From assembly GCA_010365115.1 (NCBI GenBank), contig JAAFGX010000015.1:1-62024 (forward strand): DNA of 62,024 nucleotides. Direction: 5' to 3'. Positions 8,859 through 17,027 of the stretch are shown here, one piece after another. The notes under the pieces are model-generated. The model saw only the letters and a list, made by a program, of their open reading frames with translations. It did not search any database and was not told the DNA's origin. The stretch is from Paludibacter sp. GTDB taxonomy: Bacteria > Bacteroidota > Bacteroidia > Bacteroidales > Paludibacteraceae. The first letter of the stretch is position 1. The number at the start of each line of letters is the position of its first letter. Made by a program: the position numbers and the translations under genes.

Positions 8859-11387
8859 ATGAGAATTTACTTCAAATATATTGTTCTAACTCTCTTGATA
8901 TTTATTTCCATACTTGGAAAAACACAAGGCTCGTATAACCGTGGACTTCATTTCCGTTCTTTTGAAGTGGATCAGGATAAACGTACAGGGCTCAATCTGA
9001 CGCCTGATAATAAAATAGTTACAACAAACGGTTTTACACTGAAATTCGACATACAGCTCCAGAAACAGTTAAATAACTTTGGTTATATTTTTAGGATTGT
9101 TGGAAACGATAGTGTAAATATTGACATGGTTGCAGATATAACTTCCAGTGATTATTTATTCTCGTTAGTTACTGGCGAAAAATCACTTATAAAGGTTCGA
9201 AGTCAGGAAATAAAAAACTTTAAAGAAAATTTTTGGATGACCGTAATTGTAATTTACGACAAAAAAAATAATCTGATTACCCTTAAAATTAATGATTTAC
9301 AGAAAAAAAGCAACTTCAAAACCAATAAATTGTCGAGTATTAATTTGTATTTTGGATTAAATAACAACCCTATTTTTGCAAATACCGATGTCCCTCCAAT
9401 GACAATAAAGGATATACTGATTTACGATGACAGAGATGAGTTAAAATACAATTGGAAATTGAAGAAACACGCATTGGATAAAGTGTACGATGAGTGTCAA
9501 AATAAAAAAGCGATCTGCATAAATCCGATTTGGGAAATAGACAGGCATGTGAAATGGCAGCTAAAAGCTCGTATTGTTATACCTTATGAACTTCCACAAA
9601 TTGCTTTTGACGAAGAAAGGGGCCGAATTTATTTTGCCAAACATAAAGCAATTTTTACATACGATGCCGTACTGCAGACAATAGATTCGATTGTAGCTAA
9701 AAAGGGTGAGATTTATAATTGTATGTCGAACCAGCTTCTGTTTGATAAAAATTCCGGTAAACTTATCTCCTACAACTTCGATAATGCAAATTTAGCTAAG
9801 TTTGATTTTCGGACGTTAGAATGGTCCAACGAAAATACACAAAAAACTACTCCACAATTCTGGCATCATAGTAAATATTTTGATGCAAATGATAGTAGTT
9901 TGATAACATTTGGAGGCTACGGTTACCATAAGTACAAATCGGATGTAATGCGTTATTCGTTAAAAAATAAAGAATGGAAACAGCACGATATTTCCTCCAA
10001 TATTGCCCCTCGTTATTTAGGTAGCTTAGGCTATCTGGGGAAAGACGAATTACTCTATTTTGGTGGTTACGGTAGCAAAACAGGGAATCAGGAGGAATTT
10101 CCACACAATTACTACGACCTGTATAAAGTGAATTCAAAAACCCTTAAAGTCAATAAATTATGGGAAATGGATGCTCCAAAAGAACATTTCACAAACAGTA
10201 ACTCTTTAGTTGTAAACAAAGAAAAGAATACATTTTATAATTTAGCATATTCAAACACAAGTTATTCGACCAGCCTTAAACTGTTGGAATTTTCGATAGA
10301 TAAACCCGAGTTTAAGATCGTTGGCGACACTATACCTTTTAAATTCAAAGATATTGAGTCGTATTGCGATTTATACTATTGTGCTCAAACATCAGAACTA
10401 CTGGCAGTAACAGCAGTTTCGAAGAACAATGCTTCTGATATTAATATTTATTCCATCGCTTACCCTCCATTGCGAACTCAAGATGTGTTGCAAAAGGAAG
10501 AAACAGCAAGTATATGGAAATGGTATTTATTTCTAATTCCAATACTGCTATTTCCTATTTTATACTTCGTAAAAAAAAGAAAAGACAAAATTAAAAATAA
10601 GGTAAATGCTTATCTTAATTTTGAGTACAACACTTCAAAAATGGAATTAAAACCATCTTCAATTAATTTGCTGGGCTATTTTCAGCTAATTGATAAAGAT
10701 GGAAAAAATATTACCGGGAACTTTACGGCTACCACAAGCCAAATGTTAGTGCTCATAATTTTACACACTGTAAAAAACGGACAGGGAATTTCCACTCAGG
10801 AACTTTCAGAAATTTTATGGCCTGATAAAGATACAGATAGTGCCCGTAACAACAGAAATGTTTACATGAGCAAACTGCGTCTGCTTATTAAAAATGTGGG
10901 GGATATTGAACTAATAAATCAAAATAATTATTGGTCGGCAAATATAGGGAAAAATGTTTTTTGTGATTATAAAAATGTCATGTGTCTGATTGACCATGTA
11001 AAAAAGCAACAGACACCAAACATTGAATTGGTAACTGAAATTATAAATTTAGCCTCAAGAGGTTTTTTGTTGCCTAACCTTCAGGAAGAATGGTTGGATG
11101 CCTTTAAAGGTGATTACACAAATTTAGTCATCGAGACTTTGACTTCGCTATTGCAAAACAAAGAAATTAAAAGTGACCCGATACTTGTATTACATATTTC
11201 GGATGCAATTCTTAAACACGATAGTATTGATGAAGATATAACCAAACTTAAAATCTCCACTCTATTTAATTTGGGCAAAAAAAATCAGGCAAAACAATGT
11301 TATGAAAAATTTGCTGAAAACTATAAAAACTTTATGGGAGTAACTTATAAAGCATCTTTTGATCAATTCCGCGAAAATAATTTATAA
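8859..11387 (+). CDS. Membrane-spanning kelch/LamG sensor with cytoplasmic SARP-BTAD regulator domain
   Basis: An 842-residue one-component regulator. I chose ATG 8859 (MRIYFKYIVLTLLIFISILG), which starts a proper signal peptide; an in-frame ATG at 8805 would prepend 18 unlikely residues. In order: signal peptide (1-25), a LamG-like beta-sandwich (about 30-200, FTLKFDIQLQKQLNNFGYIFRI), a beta-propeller with kelch-type repeats (about 230-540; SLITFGGYGYHK and LLYFGGYGSKTG), one transmembrane helix (about 551-571, followed by KKRKDK), a winged-helix domain (about 594-698; LSEILWPDKDTDSARNNRNVYMSKLRLLI, the SARP/OmpR-type DNA-binding signature) and a BTAD-like alpha-helical tail (about 700-842). 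The sensor faces the periplasm and the DNA-binding part the cytoplasm. SARP proteins bind 11-bp-period direct repeats. Five such arrays lie in this window, so this is the probable activator of the cluster. It replaces the usual hybrid two-component or ECF/anti-sigma regulator of SusCD loci, neither of which is encoded here. Confidence 0.8.
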   Translation: MRIYFKYIVLTLLIFISILGKTQGSYNRGLHFRSFEVDQDKRTGLNLTPDNKIVTTNGFTLKFDIQLQKQLNNFGYIFRIVGNDSVNIDMVADITSSDYLFSLVTGEKSLIKVRSQEIKNFKENFWMTVIVIYDKKNNLITLKINDLQKKSNFKTNKLSSINLYFGLNNNPIFANTDVPPMTIKDILIYDDRDELKYNWKLKKHALDKVYDECQNKKAICINPIWEIDRHVKWQLKARIVIPYELPQIAFDEERGRIYFAKHKAIFTYDAVLQTIDSIVAKKGEIYNCMSNQLLFDKNSGKLISYNFDNANLAKFDFRTLEWSNENTQKTTPQFWHHSKYFDANDSSLITFGGYGYHKYKSDVMRYSLKNKEWKQHDISSNIAPRYLGSLGYLGKDELLYFGGYGSKTGNQEEFPHNYYDLYKVNSKTLKVNKLWEMDAPKEHFTNSNSLVVNKEKNTFYNLAYSNTSYSTSLKLLEFSIDKPEFKIVGDTIPFKFKDIESYCDLYYCAQTSELLAVTAVSKNNASDINIYSIAYPPLRTQDVLQKEETASIWKWYLFLIPILLFPILYFVKKRKDKIKNKVNAYLNFEYNTSKMELKPSSINLLGYFQLIDKDGKNITGNFTATTSQMLVLIILHTVKNGQGISTQELSEILWPDKDTDSARNNRNVYMSKLRLLIKNVGDIELINQNNYWSANIGKNVFCDYKNVMCLIDHVKKQQTPNIELVTEIINLASRGFLLPNLQEEWLDAFKGDYTNLVIETLTSLLQNKEIKSDPILVLHISDAILKHDSIDEDITKLKISTLFNLGKKNQAKQCYEKFAENYKNFMGVTYKASFDQFRENNL

Positions 11388-11417
11388 AATCACAGTTAAA
11401 AAACTTTTTATTTGCGG

Positions 11418-11464
11418 CATTAATCAATTATTAAGTATTTATTAATAACATGTTTCTATTTTTG
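11418..11464 (+). promoter_or_regulatory. Triple 11-bp heptamer operator and promoter of the sulfatase operon
   Basis: Heptamers CATTAAT (11418-11424), TATTAAG (11429-11435) and TATTAAT (11440-11446) repeat with an exact 11-bp period. After a 10-bp gap comes TATTTTTG (11457-11464), a perfect -7 element. No TTTG -33 element exists, and the third heptamer occupies that position, which fits activator-dependent transcription. The start codon of the first sulfatase is 38 bp downstream. Confidence 0.78.
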
Positions 11465-11502
11465 TACTGTCTATTATAAACACTACAAAAAATCAATACT
11501 GC

Positions 11503-13083
11503 ATGTTAGTAAAAAATTTCAATCTCACGCTGGCATCACTTTTTGTTGCTGCTCCTTTGTGCAACGCTACGGCACAAAAAAAATCCACTCCGAATATTCT
11601 GGTTATAATGACCGACCAGCAACGTTGGGATGCATTGCGGTATTCGGGCGCCAATGATATTATAAAAACGCCCAACTTAGATAAATTAGCCCGCGAAGGA
11701 GCCTATTTTTCCCAAGCCTGCAGCCCTTGTCCTGTTTCGGGTCCGGCACGTACGAGTATATTGACGGGGAGATTAATTGAATCGACAGGAATCCGCACCA
11801 ACATGGATTCGGATGATGACAAAGAATGCGACTACAAAACCTTTGATCAGATTCTTGCTGTGAATGGCTATGTAGCTGAATATTACGGCAAATTTCATTC
11901 ACCAAAGTATATGGCACAGGCGTATAGCAATCCGCCTCAGTATGGATATAAAGTTCCGGAGTTGATTAAAAGCTGGGAGAAATTGTATCACTTTTATTTA
12001 AACGAAACTACAAAAAAACGGCAGCCTAAAAACGGAGAATTAATCGATTTTAGTTTTTTTGACGGTGCTAATTATAAGCCTGTTCCGATGGATCGCCGAT
12101 TTGATAAAACGCCTGCAGAGCAACTTTCTGATGAAGAGTTAAAAGTCCGACAACTTGTGCAACCCGACCATCATGGAACGCTCAACTTGAAGTCGGAGCA
12201 TTCTATAACTGCTGTTCAGGGCAGGCAAACCATTGATGCAATAGAGCGAAATAAAAGCAATAAGTTTGTAATTACCTGTTCGTTTCATTATCCACATTCC
12301 CCTATTTTGCCCACCGAGCCTTATGCAAGCATGTATAAAGCTTCGGAAATGCCCATTCCAAAAACTATTTCGGATCAAATGGCGGGAAGTCCGTACTTTA
12401 AATCAAATGGCAGGTTGCTCATGCCCGAATATGCCGACAGTGCAAAAATTGGCTATATGATTGCCAATTACTATGCGTTAGTTACCGAAATTGATGATTG
12501 GGTAGGTAAGATAATCGATAAATTAGATGAACTGAAACTGCGTGAAAATACCTTGATTATTTTCATGAGCGACCATGGTGAAATGCTAGGAGCACACGGC
12601 ATGCGTGAAAAAAACGTGATGCTGGAAGAGTCTGTTCGCGTGCCTCTTATCATTAATTATCCTTCAAAAATTTCAAGTCGGAAAATTGATACTCCGGTTT
12701 CGCTTATCAATGTATTTCCTACCATTTTGGATTATGCCGGAATAAAAGCCGAAAGTGATGGATACTCGCTGCGTAAATTAGCGAATGGGAAAAATCCTTC
12801 AACTGATTTTGCTGTAACAGAATGGAACTGGGAAAAACAAGAAGTGCCCAACTTAATGATTCGTACGAAGGAATGGAAATTGTTGATTTCGAGGAACAAC
12901 AATCAGAAAAACCTGGATGCATTGTACGATTTGAAAAATGACCCGTATGAACTCAACAATCTGCTTTTTACAAACAGAGATAAATACAAAGCGACAGCTG
13001 AAACATTAAAATCAAAATTGGTTGATTATTTGGTAAAAGTCAACTACTCATATACAGAAGAAATCAGAAAACGCACGTTTTAA
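11503..13083 (+). CDS. S1 family sulfatase, serine type
   Basis: A 526-residue sulfatase with a signal peptide ending near ATAQ (residue 25). NILVIMTDQQRWD supplies the N-terminal metal ligand (Asp38), and SGPARTSILTG the maturation motif, with Ser79 as the residue converted to formylglycine (S-x-P-x-R; two cysteines precede it but are not in the motif position). LIIFMSDHGEMLGAHGMREK supplies the second Asp-His metal pair. The enzyme hydrolyses sulfate esters on glycans. The serine form requires a radical-SAM anaerobic maturase, which is not encoded in this window. It is the first gene of a six-gene operon and lies directly behind the heptamer-array promoter. The closest paralog is the sulfatase at 15425 (shared CPVSxPARTSILTGR block). 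The subfamily and position specificity are not clear to me. Confidence 0.92.
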   Translation: MLVKNFNLTLASLFVAAPLCNATAQKKSTPNILVIMTDQQRWDALRYSGANDIIKTPNLDKLAREGAYFSQACSPCPVSGPARTSILTGRLIESTGIRTNMDSDDDKECDYKTFDQILAVNGYVAEYYGKFHSPKYMAQAYSNPPQYGYKVPELIKSWEKLYHFYLNETTKKRQPKNGELIDFSFFDGANYKPVPMDRRFDKTPAEQLSDEELKVRQLVQPDHHGTLNLKSEHSITAVQGRQTIDAIERNKSNKFVITCSFHYPHSPILPTEPYASMYKASEMPIPKTISDQMAGSPYFKSNGRLLMPEYADSAKIGYMIANYYALVTEIDDWVGKIIDKLDELKLRENTLIIFMSDHGEMLGAHGMREKNVMLEESVRVPLIINYPSKISSRKIDTPVSLINVFPTILDYAGIKAESDGYSLRKLANGKNPSTDFAVTEWNWEKQEVPNLMIRTKEWKLLISRNNNQKNLDALYDLKNDPYELNNLLFTNRDKYKATAETLKSKLVDYLVKVNYSYTEEIRKRTF

Positions 13084-13094
13084 TAGCAATTAAT

Positions 13095-14024
13095 GTGGAT
13101 AATCAGAAAAAAATCAATTTCATAAAAACATTAACAATAGCTTGTTGCTTGTTGGCCATTGCTACATTTGTAAATGGTCAGTCGAATCGCCAACCCCAAA
13201 GTGGACATGTACCTGAGCTCTCGGCTTATAATTTTGGAAGTTTAGGAAAATTAGCTCCGTCAACCCAAATTGCGCTTTTAAAAAAGACTGGTTATAAGGG
13301 AGTGATTTTAAATTCTGAGACAAAAGACGACTCGGCTAATCTGGATATATTTTTAAATGAATTGAGAAACGATAAGCACTTCAAAGTTCATGCAGTAATG
13401 GTGAGGTATAATTTTGCCGATCCATTGCAAAAGAGAGAGGGATGGAAAACAACAATTGATAGGATTGCAAATAAGCGCATAGAATTGTGGTTTATTTTTG
13501 GCAAAAAGATAGACGGAATAACCGATCGTTTTATTGAAACAAAACTGAAAGAAGTTGTTGAATATGCCAAAACGAAAAATGTACCGGTAATTCTTTATCC
13601 GCATAGCAAATGTTATATCGCTTCGGCTGAAGAAGCACTGCCCTTTGTACAAAAAATAAATGATCCAAACCTGAAACTTGCCGTACATCTTTGTCACGAA
13701 ATACGCGCCGGAAATGGCTCAAGAATAGATGCGGTTTTCGAGCATGTTAAAAAACATATCGGAGCTGTAACGATGGCAGGAACGGACTCGGTGGCTGATT
13801 TTTCGAAGCCGGTTTTAATGGATAAAAGCACTATAAAACCCATTGGACAAGGAAATTTTAATATGAGAAACTTTATTGAACCTCTTCGAAAGTCTACATA
13901 CAAAGGCAGTGTTGGTTTTATAAATTTCAAGATTGAAGATGATCCGGAAGTCTATTTGGAGAACTCAATATCAGTTTGGAGAAAATCGAATGAACTAATT
14001 AAAAACGATACGACAAGAAAATGA
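13095..14024 (+). CDS. Secreted sugar isomerase/epimerase-like TIM-barrel protein
   Basis: A 309-residue protein starting at GTG 13095, 11 bp after the sulfatase stop; no in-frame ATG gives a complete signal peptide. Residues 1-33 form a signal peptide ending near VNGQ. The remainder matches the xylose-isomerase-like (AP_endonuc_2) TIM barrel used by sugar phosphate isomerases and epimerases: LLKKTGYKGVIL, NVPVILYPHSKCYIASAEEA, NLKLAVHLCHEIRAGNG and PIGQGNFNMRNFIEPL. An extracytoplasmic isomerase-like protein between sulfatases probably acts on released sugars or has been repurposed. Its histidine and glutamate metal-site residues seem partly kept (H in YPHSK, H and E in HLCHE). It overlaps the next sulfatase by 4 bp (ATGA), so translation is coupled. 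Confidence 0.75.
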   Translation: MDNQKKINFIKTLTIACCLLAIATFVNGQSNRQPQSGHVPELSAYNFGSLGKLAPSTQIALLKKTGYKGVILNSETKDDSANLDIFLNELRNDKHFKVHAVMVRYNFADPLQKREGWKTTIDRIANKRIELWFIFGKKIDGITDRFIETKLKEVVEYAKTKNVPVILYPHSKCYIASAEEALPFVQKINDPNLKLAVHLCHEIRAGNGSRIDAVFEHVKKHIGAVTMAGTDSVADFSKPVLMDKSTIKPIGQGNFNMRNFIEPLRKSTYKGSVGFINFKIEDDPEVYLENSISVWRKSNELIKNDTTRK

Positions 14025-15382
14025 AAAAAACATTCTTATTGGCTGCAACCATTGCCGGAACAGGCATTGGACAATTAACAGCAGCAAAAAAAGCAGACAA
14101 AAACGTTTTATTTATTATAGTTGATGATTTGAACACCACTTTAGGTTGTTACGGTCATCCAGTTGTAAAAACTCCCAATATTGACCGCTTGGCAAAAATG
14201 GGCGTGCAATTCAACAATGGATATTGTAACTATGCGGTAAGCGGTCCGAGCAGATCATCGCTCCTAACAGGATTAAAACCCGAAACAATTAACATTCTCG
14301 ACAATAAAAAAACATTGGCATCGGTTCTGGGAGATAAAATTACATTGCCCAATTTATTTAAACAAAATGGTTACCACACGATGGGCATAGGCAAGGTTTA
14401 TCATGGTAAAAATGAGGATAACGACCCAAAGGGCTGGGACGAGATCCATGCGTATGGACCAACAGCCATAGGAAAAACCGGTGAAAGCAGAAATATGACA
14501 GACGGTGCTCTGAAATGGTGCGAATGGATGGCTGCTAATGGAACCGATGAAGATTTGCAAGATGGACAAAATGCCCGTAAAGCTGTAGAATTTATTAAAA
14601 GCCCAAAAGACAAACCATTTTTTTTGGCGTTGGGATTTCAAAAACCACACGATCCGTTTATTGCTCCTAAAAAATATTTCGACATGTACCCGCTCGAAAT
14701 ATGCAATCCACCCGTTTTGCCCGAAGGTTGGACACCGCCTTTTAAACATACTTTACCCAACGAAACAGCTGTTTTTGATAAGTTTACCGATCAGGACAAA
14801 CGTGAGTTTTTACGTTCGTATTATGCATGCACCAGCTATATGGATGCTCAGGTGGGTAAAGTGTTGAAGGCATTGGAAGAGTCAGGTCAGTTGGATAATA
14901 CCTTGATTATTCTTTTTGGCGATCATGGCTATCATTTGGGCGAACACAACTGGTGGAACAAAGTAACTTTATTTCAAAAAGGAACAAATGCTCCTTTTAT
15001 TGTTGCCGGTCAATCAGTTGGTAAAAAAGGTGTTAGCTCCGATGCCATGTTTGAATATATTGATATCTATCCTACTTTAGCCGATATTTTTAAACTTAAA
15101 AACACTCCAACATATATTGATGGGAAAAGTATTAAAAAAGTATTGAAAAATCCTTCAAAACCATTTCGCAGTTCGGTAAGTGCAGTAGTAAGCAGAGGAA
15201 ACATGCTTGGCAGAATGGTGAAAAATGAGAACTGGAGATACATTGAATGGGACAATGCCAAAATGGGCGTAGAACTGTACGACCAACAAAATGACCCGAT
15301 TGAATACAATAATTTGGCTCAAAATCCTGAATATGCCAAGGTAATTAATGAAATGAAGAATTTGATGCACCCAACAAAATAA
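14021..15382 (+). CDS. Iduronate-2-sulfatase-like S1 sulfatase, serine type
   Basis: A 453-residue sulfatase with a signal peptide of about 22 residues. NVLFIIVDDLNTTLGCYGHP gives metal ligands Asp35 and Asp36. The maturation motif is VSGPSRSSLLTG, with Ser74 as the formylglycine precursor. MGIGKVYHGKNEDNDPKGWDE and LALGFQKPHDPFIAPKKYFDMYP are the blocks I associate with the iduronate-2-sulfatase-like group (S1_7 in SulfAtlas naming). LIILFGDHGYHLGEHNWWNK carries the second metal-binding Asp-His. The natural substrate in this group is usually a 2-O-sulfated uronic acid or related hexose, but the group is broad. The start codon overlaps the isomerase-like gene stop. Confidence 0.9.
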   Translation: MKKTFLLAATIAGTGIGQLTAAKKADKNVLFIIVDDLNTTLGCYGHPVVKTPNIDRLAKMGVQFNNGYCNYAVSGPSRSSLLTGLKPETINILDNKKTLASVLGDKITLPNLFKQNGYHTMGIGKVYHGKNEDNDPKGWDEIHAYGPTAIGKTGESRNMTDGALKWCEWMAANGTDEDLQDGQNARKAVEFIKSPKDKPFFLALGFQKPHDPFIAPKKYFDMYPLEICNPPVLPEGWTPPFKHTLPNETAVFDKFTDQDKREFLRSYYACTSYMDAQVGKVLKALEESGQLDNTLIILFGDHGYHLGEHNWWNKVTLFQKGTNAPFIVAGQSVGKKGVSSDAMFEYIDIYPTLADIFKLKNTPTYIDGKSIKKVLKNPSKPFRSSVSAVVSRGNMLGRMVKNENWRYIEWDNAKMGVELYDQQNDPIEYNNLAQNPEYAKVINEMKNLMHPTK

Positions 15383-15424
15383 ATTAAAGTTCAAATAATT
15401 ATCAATAATAACACATTACGAAGT

Positions 15425-17017
15425 ATGGAAATTAAAAATTTTGGAATAGCCACATTAGCATTGGCAGCCCTTTTTCCAAAAATAAGTTTCGGGCAGGACA
15501 AACGCCCTAATGTGCTGATTATTATGACCGATCAGCAACGATGGGATGCCATGCGATGTGCAGGAAACCTGGAAATAAGTACACCAAATATGGATCGTAT
15601 TGCCAAAGAAGGCGTTCAGTTTACCAATGCGTATTCAGCTTGTCCGGTTTCTGTACCGGCGAGAACTTCTATTTTAACAGGAAGAACAATATTCAACAAT
15701 AAAGTATTGACAAACAATGATTCTGAAAGTGATAGTGTAGCAAAACTTCAAACTTTTGATATGATTTTATCTGCAAATGGTTATCGTACCGAATATTATG
15801 GAAAGTATCACAGTCCGTATCAGTTTGCTACCATGTATAACAACCCGGTTTATCCAACCAATAAAACAAAATCTTCAACTCTTCCTTCTAAGGTTGAAGG
15901 ACTTCGCCAATATCTTGATGAATTAGGTGTTCCAGTTACAAAACCAATTGGAAATGAATTAATTGACAATATGAGTCTTCGTACGTATACGCCATTAGCT
16001 ATTGATTTATATTATGGTGAAAAAAATGATGAATCGGAAGTGAATGTAAAAGGTAAGCCCAAGAAAAAAGGAGGTCAGGGCGATTCCTTTGGAATAATTC
16101 AAAGTGGTGATAATGCCTCGTTGGCTGCATTCGAAGGAAGTGAAGGGTTGAAAGCATTGCAAAATATGAAACCCGGTCAGCCGTTTTCGATGACTTGTTC
16201 GTTTGGACCTCCTCATCCTCCATTTATTGTACCTAAAAAATATGCTGACATGTACGATGCTCAAAAATTGTCAGTAAGCCCGAGTATTAATGATGACTTA
16301 ATCAATGCACCTTACAAAATGAGTCCAAATTCAACTGATGCTCGTTTCAAAAATCCTGAGATGAATAAGGAAATGAAAATGGTTTATTATGCCATGATTT
16401 CTCAGGTAGACGAATGGGTTGGCAAGTTATTGGATGAATTGGATCGCAAAGGAATTGCTAAAAATACGATTGTGCTTTTTGTGAGTGATCACGGTGAATT
16501 GCTTGGTGACCATGGCTTGGTAAGTAAAAATAAAATGTACGAAGGCTCGGCTCGCATTCCTTTATTAATTCGTTATCCGGGAGTTATTCCGGCGGGGAAA
16601 AAGGTAGAAACACCGGTTTCGCACCACGATATTTTTGCAACAATTCTGGATTATACCGGCATGAAAGCACCTGAAAATGACGGACGTAGTTTGCGTAAAT
16701 TGATTGATGGGAAAAAAGATTCGGTTGATTATGCCGTTTCGGTTTGGGGTGCTATAAACAATGGTGGTCCGTTTATGATACGCAAGGGCGATTGGAAAAT
16801 GATTGTTTATTTACAGATGGATGATAAAAAACAACGAAATACCAATGCATTGTATAATCTAAAAAACGACCCCTTTGAAATGAATAACTTGATTGGTTCT
16901 AATCCCGATAAATCAAAGTATGAAACAAACGTTTCCGATTTAAAACAGACGTTGAAAGACTGGATGATTAAAACCAAAACACCTTATGTCAAAGAATTAG
17001 AAAACACAAAGCTATAA
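15425..17017 (+). CDS. S1 family sulfatase, serine type
   Basis: A 530-residue sulfatase with a signal peptide ending near SFGQ (residue 24). NVLIIMTDQQRWDAMR gives the N-terminal Asp ligand, and CPVSVPARTSILTGR contains Ser76 in the S-x-P-x-R maturation motif. IVLFVSDHGELLGDHGLVSK gives the second metal pair. The protein parallels the sulfatase at 11503 block for block (DQQRWDA, EYYGKYHSPYQF, TCSFGPPHPPF), so the two arose by duplication within the operon. They differ most in the region from about residue 170 to 235, where this copy has a lysine-rich insert (KGKPKKKGGQGDSFG). That suggests related but distinct substrates. It is 42 bp downstream of the preceding sulfatase with no promoter visible between. 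Confidence 0.92.
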   Translation: MEIKNFGIATLALAALFPKISFGQDKRPNVLIIMTDQQRWDAMRCAGNLEISTPNMDRIAKEGVQFTNAYSACPVSVPARTSILTGRTIFNNKVLTNNDSESDSVAKLQTFDMILSANGYRTEYYGKYHSPYQFATMYNNPVYPTNKTKSSTLPSKVEGLRQYLDELGVPVTKPIGNELIDNMSLRTYTPLAIDLYYGEKNDESEVNVKGKPKKKGGQGDSFGIIQSGDNASLAAFEGSEGLKALQNMKPGQPFSMTCSFGPPHPPFIVPKKYADMYDAQKLSVSPSINDDLINAPYKMSPNSTDARFKNPEMNKEMKMVYYAMISQVDEWVGKLLDELDRKGIAKNTIVLFVSDHGELLGDHGLVSKNKMYEGSARIPLLIRYPGVIPAGKKVETPVSHHDIFATILDYTGMKAPENDGRSLRKLIDGKKDSVDYAVSVWGAINNGGPFMIRKGDWKMIVYLQMDDKKQRNTNALYNLKNDPFEMNNLIGSNPDKSKYETNVSDLKQTLKDWMIKTKTPYVKELENTKL

Positions 17018-17027
17018 AAACACAAAC

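Noticed and set aside
9847-10137. Antisense open frames over the regulator and other large genes
   Set aside because: They lie opposite well-supported genes, have no family-like sequence or promoter, and are expected by chance.
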